Below, in pieces: positions 1-12,907 of a DNA stretch of 64,000 bases. Each line of letters begins with the position of its first letter. Position 1 is the first letter of the stretch. This stretch comes from Mercenaria mercenaria (taxonomy: Eukaryota > Mollusca > Bivalvia > Venerida > Veneridae): NCBI RefSeq assembly GCF_021730395.1, contig NC_069362.1, positions 94,256,001-94,320,000 of the forward strand. The letters are read 5' to 3'. The translations under genes and the position numbers were made by a program. A model generated the notes under the pieces. The model was not told the origin of the DNA. It saw nothing but the letters and a program-made list of their open reading frames with translations, and did no database searches.

Positions 1-179
1 GGATTGGTAGGTGCCAGAGCCCATTAGGGTAAGGGTACCAGTATATCCCTACATAGGAGACATTTTGCATGCCATGTTAACCAGCTTGCTTTTATTCAAA
101 GGGGATCTTTTTAACAAGCTTTAGATTGATGTACTTACTTCTATGCATGTATATGTTATGCTGTACATTTTATTTTCAG

Positions 180-3100
180 ACTGGAATATCAATGAATATT
201 GCTATAGTGATTGCAGCATTTTCAGCATTTCCTTTGAAATATGTTGGAATGTTGGAAGTTGATAGACGAGTAAGTTACAGTCTAAATACAGTGTTCACTA
301 CTGCTTGACTCACCTGTTCTGTAATATGGACTTTCATTGATCTCTGTTCAAATATAACACAGTACTGTTAATATCATACATCGTAAGAAATGACTCAAAA
401 GATTGATTTTTAAGAAATTGAATTTAGCCAGCTGGCTCATGGAAGGATGGTGGTTTTACCAGGTGCCCTTTTGTACCTGAAATATTATCCAGGAGGCATC
501 TAGTCTTTCTCAACCATGAAAACCTCGAAAGTGGTCATAGGACCTATAATTGTGTTCAGATGACATTAAACCCAACAAATAAACAGACATGATATTTCAT
601 GCCTGATACTGAGTAATCCTTTGGTTCTAGTGACATAACTATACTGTCTGTTTCACTTATTTCAGGTGTTTGGAGCAGGTATTACTAATGCCATACTCAC
701 CAATGGTATGCTGGTTGTCATGTACATAACCGGACATGTCAGATTCTTCAGTTTTGATCATATTCTTGAAAAGGTATCACAACCTAGTCTTTTCATAGAA
801 CAACCTGATTCAGTTGTATGTGAATTCATGGTTTTCCACTTTATTTTAAGTGAACAAAACAGTATTTCTTATTGTGTTTTTTCATTGTAAAGTAATTATA
901 ATGCAAAAAATGAAAATTATTTTACACCTTTGTTACTATATATGGTAATGAAAACGGTGCTGTTTTTGCAGCATTATGAGCATTTTCAAGCCATAATACA
1001 TTTTACCAATATGTGCCTGCTGTAAGTTAGTCATTAGGAAAGATCTGCTTAACTTTTTAATTGTTTTGTTATGTACCAGGCAACAAGGGGTATTATAATG
1101 CCTGCAATTCTGAAAAGCAACATTTTATGTTTCTGTTGATTATATGGCTAAGAACAATAACAGAAAATGTTAGTGATAGAATTCCATAGTCATCGTCTTA
1201 ACTTTTATCTTCAGGTTGAAGTCTTCAGGCATTTACATAACTTGACATTTTATGATACAGTTAGGACATTTTGCCATTCATATTTTACAGTTTAAGTGTT
1301 TTGAGCACTCACTGGATTCAGCAAACACAGCACAGAACATACACTGGGGTGATATACCTCTAGGTCTACCTATGAACATCAAAATTACAGGTACACTTTT
1401 CTAAATTTAAAGCTGTCACTACATGTTGTTCTTATAAATCAGTAACTTACAATTGTTACCATCTTGTCATATTGTTTCAAGGTCAAAGTTGCATGTTGAG
1501 GTCAACAATCAAATAGAGAATATTTCTGTTCCTTTTTGCCCCTAGCATTCTAATTTATCAGTCTTCCAACACATCTGTGACTGTATATTATTCATCTGTT
1601 TACCCTTCCATATAAAAGAAGCTTTTTTGGAGACAAGTGCAAAAGCAACCTCTAATTTTCTAATATATTACTGTCATCATATATTTAAGAGTGTCCACCA
1701 GCACTGTTTGAAGTACGCTGTGCAGACCAGGATGTACAGATTGGAGGATTTCCCTGGCATTATATCTACTCACCTAGGGGAACATTTGGCATGTTTGAAA
1801 TCACATCTCTCAAGGATCATATTCAGGTAAATGGTAAAACATCTTCTGTTTTGGAATTTGTTTCCAAACACCAATTGCTGCTAATTTGATTGCATTATGA
1901 TTTAATATATATGAATCATATCAAAACAGGATATATGTGATTTTATTGTATACCTATATAACTTCTGTAAAAATCAGCTTGTATTTCACAGTTAAATACG
2001 AACAGGCAGAAAAAAAATCCGTATTGTCCCTTTTAAATTTCGTATTGTACCTTACATATTGTATGCTGCCAGACTACTTTCATTAATATGCATGACCTGA
2101 CACAGTTCTATAAATAGCGCACATAAAAAATTCACTTAATTCCATTTTGATATTGATAAACATAGATTTCGCTCAGTAACAAAACAACAAACAAAAAGGT
2201 ACAAGTACGTAATAAAAGGGTCATTATAACAGTTGCTGGATCTGGGATTTTGTATTCGGCTCTCGTGAATTTTGCAAGGTTGGATCACACTCAGTACTTG
2301 TGTGCCCTGTGAGATCTGATCTGGCAAAAATCCACTGAAGCCGAAAACAGCATCCCAGATTGAGCTACTGTTATAATAACCCTATTGTATTTAATATAAC
2401 CAAAGCAGTGAAGGGAATCCAGGATTTTTTGTGAGCTTGCCTTAGCCCTAGGTGCTTGTGGTATATTTATAGGATTGCTGTATGTCTGTTGTCAGATGTC
2501 CACAATTGTGAACACTAGTATCTACATTCTTTGAGCAGTCTGAAACAAATTTCCAGTGTACGTGTACAGTGATAAGATCTCTGCCAAATTCAATTATGAG
2601 AAATATTAGACTAGTGTAGCCTGAGCTATTGCCCATGATTATAGAAAATTTGCCATATTTCTTTCTGCGAACACTTTGGTTCCTTTATTTCTTGAACTGT
2701 CTTAACTATATTTAGATAAATGACAATGTTAATAACCATAAAATCTCAGCTTAGTTAAATAATGGACAACACTGGACCAGCATAACAAGATTTATGGCCT
2801 GTGGTTTAGAAAAACATCTGTATTTTACCTTATGAAAGCTCTAGTCTAGAGACTGAGTATGGACCAGATCAACTAGTTTGGCAAGAGCAACATGCCCTTC
2901 ATTTTGCAAAGTCTAGTCCTTTATTTCTTCATCACTCTGAATCATGTTTAGACAGAATATGTTTGACCATCCGTACTATAGCCAGCCTAGCAGTAGCAAT
3001 CTTATATATTTAATATCAAAAAGGTATATTGTCAAGTCATACATATTTTTCAGGCAAAAGGTGGAACATTGCGGGCTAGTTATATGAATCCTGACCCTGA

Positions 3101-6100
3101 CAACTGTATATTCCATGGTGATAATTCAGGTAGAATAATTCATGTCTCAGGGAGTACTGTGAAGTAAGTTCATCGTAATTTCATTGGGTTAATTTCCTTA
3201 AATAGCTCTGAAACCAATTGGGATATTTCATTTGAATTTTACATAAGCCGTTTGGCTGATGAAGATGTTGAATTAACAAGTCCCATAACTCTGATGGCTT
3301 TTTTTAGAAAAAAATGTCACCCTTTGTAATTGTATTTAATTTTTCACGGTTTTGAAATTTAAGGGAATGACATTAAATCTACAGCAGGGAATTAAATGTG
3401 ACATTGTGAACTGAAAGGCAAAATAACCAGAACTTTGTCCTGAATATTGATTGTCATCTCCCTTTCTGCACCTTTTTTAAAATTTAAGGAATAACTTTGA
3501 CTTTATGGAAAGGGATTTAATATGACTTAACACTGTGAAAGATAAGTGAACTTAACAATTCTTATACAAAATTGTTCCCCTTTTGCAATTGTATTTAATT
3601 ATAGGAATGGTCTCCATCCGTCTGTCCTTCCGTTTGTCCGTAACATTTGTGTCCACTCTATATCTCCTAAAACACTTGAAGGATTTTCATGAAACTTTGG
3701 TCAAATGATCACCTCATCAAGACGATGTGCAGAACCCATGAGTTAGCCATGTCAGCTCAAGGACAAGGTCACAATTCAAGGTCAAAGGTTTGAGACTTCC
3801 ATTTCATGTCTGCTCTGTATCTCCTAAACCCCTTTGAGGATAATCAGGAAACTTGGGTCAAATGATCACCTCATCAAGAGGATATGCAGAACTTATGAGT
3901 CAGCCATGTTGGCTCAAGGTTAGGGTCACAACTCGTGGTCAAAGGTTTGAGCCTTCAATTTTGTGTCCGCTCTATATCTCCTAAACCCATTGAAGGATAA
4001 TCATGAAACTTGGGTCAAATGATCACCTTATCAAGAAGATGTGCAGAACTTATGGGTCAGCCATGTCAGCTCAAGATCAAGGTCACAACTCTGGGTGAAA
4101 TGTTTGAGCCTTCCATTTTGTGTCCGCTCTGTATCTCATAAAGTCCTTGAAGGAATTTCAAGAAACTTGGGTGAAATGATCACAGCATCAAGACGATGTG
4201 CAGAACTCACGAGTCAGCCATGTTGGCTTAAGGTCAAGGTCACAACTCAGGGTCAAATGTTGGAGCCTTCCATTTTGTGTCCTCTCTGTATCTCCTAAAC
4301 CCCTTGGAGGATAATCATGAAACTTGGGTCAAATGATCACCTCATCAAGAGGATGGGCAGAACTCAGCCTTGTTGGCTCAAGATCAAGGTCACGACTTAA
4401 GGTCAAAGGTTTGAGCCTTCCATTTTATGTCTGCTCTGTATCTCCTTAACCCCTTGAAGGATTTTAATATGACTTGGCTGTAATATTCCATTTATCAAGA
4501 CAATTGTGCAGAATTCAAAATTCACCCCTGCCAGCTTAAGGTCAAGGTCACAACTCAATTTTTTAATGGTTCCACCCAATACCATAAACCCTTCCACTAT
4601 CCATAACAATAGCGGGGGATATAGCTGTCTTTCAGACTGCCTTGTTTAATCTGCTGTATGGATTTGATAAAACTTGATACAGTAGTACATGACATTGAGA
4701 GGAATTCATGATACAGTGATACATGACACTGAGAGAAATTTAAAGACACTTTAACAAAAATCTGCCCAGAATAATGATAAAGTTATCTGCCAATTTGTTC
4801 TTCTTTTTAATCATTTTAAGGCAATAAACAGAAAAGCATTACAACTGTAACTCTTTTTTGAATATAGATAAAACGATCTTCCAGATTGAGCATAAAAGGT
4901 GCAGTGAGTAGTAGTGAGTGTTATTTACTACCAATAGTGCCTTTTGTAACAAGGCTTTTTGTGGGGTTATCAATCACATTAGTTTGTTCTGTTGTAGGGT
5001 ATTACAGTTGCAGAGTGAGGCAGGTGGTGAAAAAAGACAGTTGCAGACTGTTTGTACAATAGATGCACACAAAAAAGAACAAAGGGTAAGCATTTATGTG
5101 GGATTCACTTTTTTGTTAATTTAGCAATTTTTTTTTTATCTTGCAAAAATTAGCTCTTTCTGAAACTAAGATTTTAATTACTTGTAAGCAAAACATTTAC
5201 TACTTGCACAAGCGTTAAACCTTGCCTAACTGTTTGCAAGTTTTTGTGAAGTTTAAGTCATGTGTCATATTTGATGTAAATGTACCTTCATATTTGTTGC
5301 CAATATCAGCATATCACCTGAACATGCATTTGGCCATATACAAACAGTTGTTTATAGAAAAGATAAACAATTTAAATATATCAATATACAAACAATACTT
5401 GGTAGTTTAAATCTCTCTACACAAGGGAGACAATCTGTTTATAGAATGTAAATTGTTTAACACATGTGTCAATCTTGGTCCTATCCACATCATTTCAGTG
5501 CAGAGGAAAAGTAATTTATCTATGTTACCTGCAATACAAGATGACACAGTCATGCTTGTAACAGTCCGCATTTTTTTTTGGTGATTCTTTTCATATTTCT
5601 GGATATTTGTTTGCATACTTTAATGCATAAATATAGACAACAGATTGTTCTCTTTCCATCAGTAGCTTTACCAACAACATTGTTGGAATAGTACCAAGAT
5701 TTTATCATATCTTACCCATCTGTCCATTAGAATACCTTTTATAAAGTTTCACACAGTTTCAGAGAAAAAAATAGTGTGAAAACACAAATGGAGAGGGCAT
5801 GAACAAAAGGTGATGACAATATATATTAAATAAATTACACATGTAGCTCACCATGCTTTGCAGTTGAGTTAACGTTTGGCCTGCTATATTTCTAAAATGG
5901 ACTGGTCCATCATTCAATTTGGGCAATACCATTTATTATTCAAAGGGGTGTTAACTAGTTAACTATAATTTACTGACTGAATAGCAAACTGGTCGCAAAG
6001 GCAGAATCACTTGCTGCCAGCAGGCTTAAGGTTAAAAAATATTGCAGATTTTGACAATTTACAGTAAACCTCGCTTATAAGGAACAGCTTGGGACCTCTA

Positions 6101-9100
6101 AAAATTGTTCCTTATAACCGAGGTTCCTTATATCCGTATAGCGAACAAGTTCCTTGTAACCGAGGTTTGTATAACGAACACAATTTGTATATAACGAACA
6201 CGATTTGACTTACGTTTGAAAAGGGCTATGTATTCACACTCCGGGCCGACCGAGAAAGTTGCGAGTCTCTGTCTATTTGTTTTATATATTTATCTTGCAC
6301 TGGGAAACTCTATACTTAAAATGTCCAAATGATACCAGCCAATGGAATTTATTTCATATCGCATCCATTTTGAAAAAAAAGTGAGCCAGTTATTGTTTGA
6401 TTAATTCAGGAACGGCTATGAAAAACAACACAATCAAGTCCTGTGACTGTCCTGCAAACAGTCTAAATTCAGTCATCATTTAATCCAATTATCACGATTA
6501 GCGGCGAATTCAAAACTGCTAAGTACGCCGCTTGTTAAAAACCATATTCAGAACAATAAATCAAAAGTGGTTTGTCGCGTGTTGATTAGATTACGTAAAC
6601 ACTATTGAAAAACGTGGATCTCTGATTGGTCAGGGTCACCAAGGTTGTAAACTCCGCTTTTTGATTGGCAGGGCAACTTTTTTCCCATAATGTAATTCAT
6701 TGTGTATTGGGCAAGCATGGGATTTTTCTAGCGTCCTTTTTCAACAAGCGTGTTGTATTATTAATGAACAACACAAGTGAGCTATCTACGAGTGTATTTT
6801 AAAGACTGAAGCATAATACACAATCATCTAGTATTTGGTAAATGTTAATGATGATATTTTATATTTTCTTTTTATCGTATACGAGAATCAACAAACTAAA
6901 GATCATAGATTGTGTTTATGCACGTGAAAATGCCAATGTTACTCTGACGTCATCAGCGAATTTCATACTTTGGGACTGGAAAAAGAGTTCCTTATAACCG
7001 AGTGTTCCTTATAACCGAGTTCACTGTAACCGAGGATTTTTACATTGAATAAAGAAGAAATTAGATCGGGGAATTGAAAACTGTTCCTTATAACCGAGTG
7101 TTCCTTATATCTGAGTTCCTTATAAGTGAAGTTTACTGTACTTATTTGTTGAAATACTGTAGGAAGAGAGGTCACTGATGACCTCATCAGGGAGATGTGT
7201 GAAGAGGAGGCAGACCGTTGATGAGATTTCAGGACAGGACAATACTGTAAGTCTTTGTGAATCCAGTTATTCACTTGGTCATATATTTGTTAAAAAGTAT
7301 GAGATTTTCTTTTCATTGTTTCACAAATGTTTTTTCAAGGATAGGCCAGACTGAGATCTGGGAATTGTTTGTGCCTCTGAAGGGTAGCATAGTAAGTAAT
7401 CACACAGTTCATAAGTTAGTTTTGCTCACTTGTTAATTAGTTCATTCATGTGATGTCTTAGGTTTTAACTTTAGCAATGCAAAGGATTCCAACAAATTTT
7501 TACGCAAATGTCAAGCATTTTGAGAAGTTTTGTCAGAATTGGGTTTGTCCTGGTAAGGGGCTGACATTTGTTAGTTAAGGCTGGGGTATCTTAAAGGTCA
7601 AGGTCAGTGTGGTCAGACATTGTGAAATTTCTATGGAGAGCTTTTAAGTCCTCTACTGGTGGAAAACCAGAGGGGACTTTAGGAATGACCTCCATCTGTC
7701 CGTCCTTCAAGGTCAAGGTCACTGTTGAAGGTCAAGTAAAAATTGTTTCTACTCTATAACTTCTACATGCATTGATGGATTATCTTAGTGCTACACGCAA
7801 ATGTTCCCCATGATGAGACAATGTCTCAACGCATGATCTATGCTTGTCGGTTAAATGCAAAGGAAAAATTTGTTTCTGCTCCTTACCTTTTAATGTCATT
7901 GATAGATATTTTTAGTTCTACAAGGAAATGTTCCCCATGATTAGACTATGTGTTGTGCACATGACTCATGATTGTCAGTCAAAGGTCAAGGTTACTATTG
8001 CAGGTCAGGTAAAATTGTTTTTTCACTGGTAGGGGACTTCTGTATTGATGACATCTTTTGGGTTTAGGGTATATTTACCTACAAAGAGACAAGGTATACA
8101 CAAGCAGGTCCGGTCTGATTTTGCTTCTTACAATCATACTGTTACACCCCTCCCTCCTTCACACACTCCTACCATTTTTTTTTTACAATTGTTTGGGTTT
8201 CAACTTACTATTTCATAGTATTATAGTTACACACCCTTTATCTCCCCTGTCCACCCCCTTAAACACAAAGGTAAAAAATCTGTTGGAAATTTTCTGTTCC
8301 ATTCACTCTTATAGGTCATTTTCTCTTCTCTGTTGGTAAACATTTTTGAATAGTGAAGCAGCTTTTGTTTATACTTGGTTCCAAAATAAATGTCTGTTGC
8401 AAAACTACCACAGGATGTTTGTTAGGGAATACAGTATATTATGATATTTTCTTATCAAGTTTCCTATCATTTCACAGCTTATACATCATGTAGACTATGA
8501 GGATGAATTAGACCTAACATGGATCTCAGTGACAAGTCCAAATCAACCCTCAAGAGTTTGTTTCTATGACAACCAGTCTTTTGAGTTGATTAAAGAGGTT
8601 TATTTAGAAGATACAGATGCATCTGACATGGTATGAAAGTTTCTGTTAAATTGCTGTAAATTTTAGTAACTATAATTTTGCATTAAGGCAAAAGATTTTA
8701 CTCCATTTTCTCTACTTTTAAATTATCAGTTTAAGAAAAAAAAAAACAAAGAAATATTTCAGCTTGAAAGTTTAGACTAACAGGTGTTTATATAATTATA
8801 GATGTTTATATAATAGGATTATTATAATAGTAGCTTGATCTTGGATGCTGTATTCGGCTCGAGTGGATTTTGCCAGATCGGATCTCACGAGGCCTGCAAG
8901 CGCTATGTGTGACTCATCCTTGCAAAATCCACGAGAGTGGAATGTAAAATCCCAGACCTAGCTACTGTTTTAATGACCCTTTTATTATATACCTCCATCT
9001 TTTTGTTTGTTGTTTATTATCGAACAAAATCTTAAATGTTTGTCTATGTTAAAATAGAAATGAGTGAAGTTTTTGTGTGCGCTATTTATAGAACTGTATC

Positions 9101-12100
9101 AGGTAAATGAAAGTAATCTGGCAACATACAATACAAAAGGTACAATATGGATTTTTTTTCTGCCTATTCATATTTACTTGTGAAATACAAGCTGTATTTT
9201 TGACAGAATTTATATAGGTAATCAGTCAAACTTGCCTATAAAGACCACCCTTGGGAAAGCCAAAATGTGGTCTTTGTTGGGAGGTGGTCTTTACTCACAG
9301 GTTAAAATACACTGTAAATCTTAAAATGGGAAACAAAACATGTGGTCTTTAGAGCCAGGTGGCCTCTGTTCAGTGGTGGTCTTTAACACAGGTTTGACTG
9401 TATATGACTACTATAATGCTTGGAAGCAAAAGTGACAGTCTGGTCTTTCTCAACAAACTCCCTGCAGCAATTCCAAGTGTTCTGTTTCCAATGTACCTTG
9501 TTACCTTGAAAATCACATGACCATTAAAAAGAAATTTCTAGTATCGAGTGGTGGGGGCATATAGACTTGGTCTTGTCTGTGCATCTGTCCGTCCGAAGTT
9601 CGTGACGCGCCTAGCTCGAAAGTATTTGATATAAATTGATGAAACCTTGCATGAGTCTTTATCATGATATGAACTTGCGCACCTCCTATTTTTCGTCTGG
9701 CTCCGCCCCCTATTGTCAGGGTTATGGTCCTTGATATAGTCAAAAATGCATATTTTTACCTTGTGACTCGCCTAGCTCAAAAAGTATTTGATATAGATTC
9801 ATGAAACCTTGCATGTTTCTTAATCATGATATGAACTTGCGCACCTCCTATTTTTTATCTGGCTCTGCCCCCTATTTTCAGAGTTACGGCCCCTGAAATA
9901 GTCAAAAATGCACATTTTCACCTTGTGACATGCCTAGCTCAAAAAGTATTTGATATAGATTCATGAAACCTTGCATCAGTCTTAATCATAATATAAACTT
10001 GCACACCTCCTATTTTTCATCTGGCTCTGCCCCCTATTTTCAGAGTTATGGCCCCTGAAATAGTCAAAATTGCACATTTTCACCTTGTGACACACCTAGC
10101 TCAAAAAGTATTTGATATAGATTCATGAAACCGTGCATGAGTCTTAATCATGATATGAACTTGCGCACCTACTATTTTTAGCTCAACTATTCGAAGAATA
10201 GTCTAGCTATTCTACTCACCCTGGCGTCGGCGTCGGCGTCTGCGTCACACCAAGGTTAAGTTTTTGCATGCAAGTACATACAGCCATCAATGAAAGGCAT
10301 ATAGCTTTGAAACTTATTTCTTCTTTTTCTAGGTCAATTACCAACCTCTCTGGGTCAAGTCCCATAACTCTGACATGTATTTTGAGCAAATTATGCCCCC
10401 TTTTGGACTTAGAAAATTTTGGTTAAAGTTTTACATGCAAGTTACTATCTCCAAAACTAAAGCAGATATTGATTTGAAACTTCACATGTGTCTTCGGGGT
10501 TATAAAACTAGTTGATAGCAGCAAGTCCCATAACTCTGACTTTCATTTTGGCCAAATTATGCCCCCTTTTGGACTTAGAAAATTCTGGTTAAAGTTTAGC
10601 GTGCAAGTACATACAACTATTTCTAAAAGGCATATAGATTTAAAACTTATTTTTTCTTTTTCTAGATCAATTACCAACCTCACTGGGTCAAGACCCATAA
10701 CTCTGACATGTATTTTGAGCAAATTATGCCCCCTTTTAGACTTAGAAAATTTTGGTTAAAGTTTTACATGCAAGTTACTGTCTCCAAAACTAATGCAGAT
10801 ATTGATTTGAAACTTCACATTTGTCTTCGGGGTTATAAAACTAGTTGATAGCAGCAAGTCCCATAACTCTGACTTTCATTTTGGCCAAATTATGCCCCCT
10901 TTGGACTTAGAAAATTCTGGTTAAAGTTTTGCGTGCAAGTACATACAACTATTTCTAAAAGGCATATAGATTTAAAACTTATTTTTTTTTTTCTAGATCA
11001 GTTACCAACCTCACTGGGTCAATTCCCATAACTCTGACATGTTTTTTTGAGCAAATTATGCCCCCTTTTAGACTTAGAAAATTTTGGTTAAAGTTTTACA
11101 TGCAAGTTATTATCTCCAAAACTAATGCAGATATTAATTTGAAACTTCACATGTGTCTTCGGGGTTATAAAACTAGTTGATAGGATCAAGTCCCATTACT
11201 CTGACCTTCATTTTGGCCAAATTATGCCCCCTTTTGGACTTAGCAAATTCTGGTTAAAGTTTTGCGTGCAAGTACATACAGCTATTACTAAAAGGCATAT
11301 AGATTTGAAACTTATTTTTTCTTTTTCTAGATTAATTACTAACCTCACTGGATCAAGTCCCATAACTCTGGCATGTATTTTGGGCAAATTATGCCACCTT
11401 TTGGACTTTGAAAATTCTGGTTAAAGTTTTACATGCAAGTTTCTATCTCCAAAACTAATGCTGATATTGAATTGAAACTTCCCATGTGCCTTCGGGGTTA
11501 TAAAACTAGTTGATAGCAGCAAGTCCCATAACTGATATGCATTTTGGTCAAATTATTCCCCCTTTTGAACTTAAAACTCTTTTGATATTTAACTTTTTTG
11601 GGTAATATTTTCCTGCTTCTGGGCCAATATTTCGAATAGTCGAGCTTGGCTGTCTTACGGACAGCTCTTGTTCATTTAGGTCCACCCCCTATTTTCAGAG
11701 TTATGCCCCTGAAATAGTCAAAAATGCACATTTTCACCTTGTGACATGCCTAGCTCAAAAAGTATTTGATATAGATTCATGAAACATTGCATGAGTCTTA
11801 ATCATGATATAAACTTGCACACCTCCTATTTTTCATTTGGGTCTGTCCCCTATTTTTAGAGTTATGGCCCCTGTAATAGTCAAAAATGTACATTTTCACC
11901 TTGTGACGCACCTAGCTTAGGAAGTATTTAATATAAATGGTTGAATACTTGCATCAGTCTTTATCATGGTATAAACTTGCAGACCTCTTATTTTTTGGCT
12001 GGCTCCACCCCTTATTTTTAAAGTTATGGCCCCAGAAATAGTAAAACAATGCACTTTTTCACCTAATTATGTGCCTAGCTCAATAAGTATTAGATGTAAA

Positions 12101-12868
12101 TTCAGGAAACCTTGCCGGAGTCTTTAACGTGATGTGACCTTGCACACTTGGCATTCTTCTTTAGAATCTTAGCTCTTATTACAGAGTTATGGCCCTTGAA
12201 ATAGTCAAAATAATGGATTTTTTGTTTGTGATGCTCATAGCTCAAAAAGTATAGGGCCTAGAATAATGAATCCTTTTCATAAAATGTTTGTTGAGGCTAT
12301 ACCCCATTAAGACTGCAAACATTTGAATTATTGCCCCTTATTTGTGACAGATGTACCAGTGGGGGGCACACCCTGTGTCCTACAGAAACATTCTAGTGTC
12401 TTATTTTTTTGTTTTATATTTTCATTATATCTCCAACATTAGTCTTAACAGCCTGAATGATACTATTTCAAAAACTAAAATCTGATCTCAAATTTTAAGA
12501 AAGTGATTTATCAAAATCCTTATACAAGTGTTTGTAGTGGCAAAGATTTCAGCAGTTGTGTAGGAGATTGCTTTCTCAGTTGTTTGATCTTTATATGAGT
12601 ATTCCAGTCTTGAAATGTTATTTTGTACTTTGGTAACTAACATCAGGATTATCTACTTTCTCTCATTTTGTTTCAGTTGTATGAACATAATGTGTATGTT
12701 GACTTGGACACTATAGTGCAAGTAACCAAACCTAGACTGGGTCAGTTTATATGTAATGTATACAGACTATCTGGAGATATAAATCAGGAAAACCAGTCTG
12801 AAAAACCAGGGACCAGCAGTAAATATTTAAGCTCAGGAACCAGAAGACCTAGAACAAGGATTAGATAG
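180..12868 (+). CDS. DCAF17: DCAF17 (DDB1- and CUL4-associated factor 17), 5'-partial, nine exons
   Basis: Exons: 180-269, 666-773, 1291-1390, 1702-1826, 3054-3163, 4998-5085, 7163-7246, 8478-8630, 12677-12868 (TAG stop). All introns are GT-AG and every junction keeps frame. The conceptual product follows the order of vertebrate DCAF17 from memory: FPLKYVGMLEV, TNGMLVVMYITGHVRFFSF, GLPMNIKIT, GGFPWHYIYSP, SGRIIHV, TSSGRCVKR and VDYEDELDL all have clear counterparts. The N-terminal part (roughly the first 200 residues of a ~520-residue family) lies before base 1. Family role: substrate receptor of the CUL4-DDB1 ubiquitin ligase, reported as nucleolar; human loss causes Woodhouse-Sakati syndrome. 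The C-terminus ends in an arginine-rich tail (RRPRTRIR) that I cannot match to the human end. No frameshift is seen, so the gene looks functional. The large last intron (8631-12676) is almost wholly repeats. Confidence 0.9.
430..590 (+). repeat. 3' portion of a tRNA-derived SINE
   Basis: Lies in a DCAF17 intron. The order of blocks (GTGGTT..ACC, AGGTGCCC, GGAGG, TCTTTCTC, AAAGTGGTCATA, GACCTATAATTGTG, tail ACAAATAAACA) matches the body of the better-preserved SINE at 28685-28966. The tRNA head is not recognisable. Confidence 0.55.
1951..2395 (+). repeat. Dispersed 0.4-kb repeat with a palindromic core, copy 1
   Basis: Lies in the DCAF17 intron between the fourth and fifth exons. It aligns over its whole length with the reverse complement of 8803-9219: AGCTTGTATTTCACA, CTATAAATAGCGCACA, AAACAACAAACAAAAAG, ATCTGGGATTTT and ATCTGGCAAAA are shared. 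The right half (2218-2391) is itself an imperfect foldback that starts GGGTCATTATAACAGT and ends CTACTGTTATAATAACCC. It looks like a non-autonomous DNA element of unknown family. Confidence 0.7.
3601..4646 (+). mobile_element. Pearl/HINE-like element with ~157-bp tandem units
   Basis: Six units begin near 3651, 3808, 3967, 4123, 4279 and 4430, each with the pattern GTGTCCGCTCTGTATCTCCT, GAAGGATAATCATGAAACTT, GGGTCAAATGATCACCTCA and CAAGGTCAAGGTCACAACT. The right end has a small hairpin (GTCT-TTC-AGAC at 4627-4637) followed by CTTGTT. That arrangement recurs in other elements of this window. It lies in a DCAF17 intron. Family assignment rests on architecture alone. Confidence 0.6.
5876..6035 (+). 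mobile_element. MITE fragment, family ending in CTTACCATGCTA
   Basis: Shares ATGGACTGGTCCATCAT, TTTGGGCA, CAAAGGGGTG, CTGACTGAATAGC, GGTCGCAAA and GCAGAATCACTTGC with 21128-21325 and, more weakly, with 16590-16818. This copy lacks part of the central hairpin. Confidence 0.6.
6062..7138 (+). mobile_element. Non-autonomous pogo/Tc1-mariner-like element, TA target duplication
   Basis: Terminal inverted repeats start CAGTAAACCTCGCTTATAAG and end CTTATAAGTGAAGTTTACTG, flanked on both sides by TA (6060-6061, 7139-7140). Inside, the motif TTCCTTATAACCGAG recurs several times near both ends as subterminal repeats. CAG termini plus TA fit the Tc1/mariner superfamily, pogo branch. No transposase reading frame is seen. 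It sits in a DCAF17 intron. Confidence 0.75.
7648..8045 (+). repeat. Short tandem-repeat element (about two ~140-bp units)
   Basis: Begins with a small hairpin (CCTCTACTGGTGGAAAACCA followed by GAGGGGAC). Two diverged units follow, each with GTTTCT.CTC, TTGATGGAT or TTGATAGAT, AAATGTTCCCCATGAT and GGTCAAGGT. The right edge is near CACTGGTAGGGGACTTC. It resembles the pearl-type arrays but lacks a clear CTTGTT end. Confidence 0.45.
8803..9219 (-). repeat. Dispersed 0.4-kb repeat with a palindromic core, copy 2 (inverted)
   Basis: Reverse-oriented homologue of 1951-2395, located in the last DCAF17 intron. The palindromic core is at 8818-8987. The two copies flank exons five to eight in opposite orientation. 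Confidence 0.7.
9223..9400 (+). mobile_element. Small MITE with CAGTCAAAC ends
   Basis: 178 bp with inverted ends CAGTCAAACTTGCC and GGTTTGACTG. AAAGACCAC / GTGGTCTTT is repeated inside in both directions. A TA target duplication is not clean. It probably belongs to a pogo/mariner-like superfamily and directly abuts the repeat ending at 9219. Confidence 0.6.
9540..12400 (+). repeat. ~162-bp tandem array in the last DCAF17 intron, interrupted by a nested element
   Basis: Units start near 9602, 9763, 9925 and 10087 (spacing 161-162) and resume after 11673. Common motifs are GTGAC..GCCTAGCTCAAAAAG, TATTTGATATAGATTCATG, AACTTGC.CACCTCCTATTTT and CCCCTATTTTCAGAGTTATG. Units decay toward the right end. 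The sequence at 10178-11672 is a foreign insertion within one unit. Confidence 0.7.
10178..11672 (+). mobile_element. Pearl/HINE-like element nested in the 162-bp array
   Basis: Starts AGCTCAACTATTCGAAGAAT after a T run. Then come GTCGGCGTCGGCGTC, several tandem units built of AAGTCCCATAACTCTGAC, AAATTATGCCCCCTTTTGG, GGTTAAAGTTTTACATGCAA and GTCTTCGGGGTTATAAAAC, and a 3' end with an inverted copy of the start (TTCGAATAGTCGAGCTT), a hairpin (GCTGTC-TTACG-GACAGC) and TCTTGTT. The interrupted host unit can be rejoined as CTATTTTT/CATTT, which is what the intact neighbouring unit reads at 11825. No target duplication is required. Confidence 0.7.
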
Positions 12869-12901
12869 ACAGTAGCATACATGTTGTAATTCACAATCAA
12901 A

Positions 12902-12907
12902 AATAAA
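12902..12907 (+). other. Probable polyadenylation signal of DCAF17
   Basis: AATAAA occurs 34 bases after the DCAF17 stop codon. A repeat array starts right behind it, so the 3' UTR is probably very short. No transcript evidence is available. Confidence 0.5.

Noticed and set aside
4041-4298. 85-residue open frame
   Set aside because: Lies wholly within the 157-bp tandem units and repeats the same peptide with a shift.
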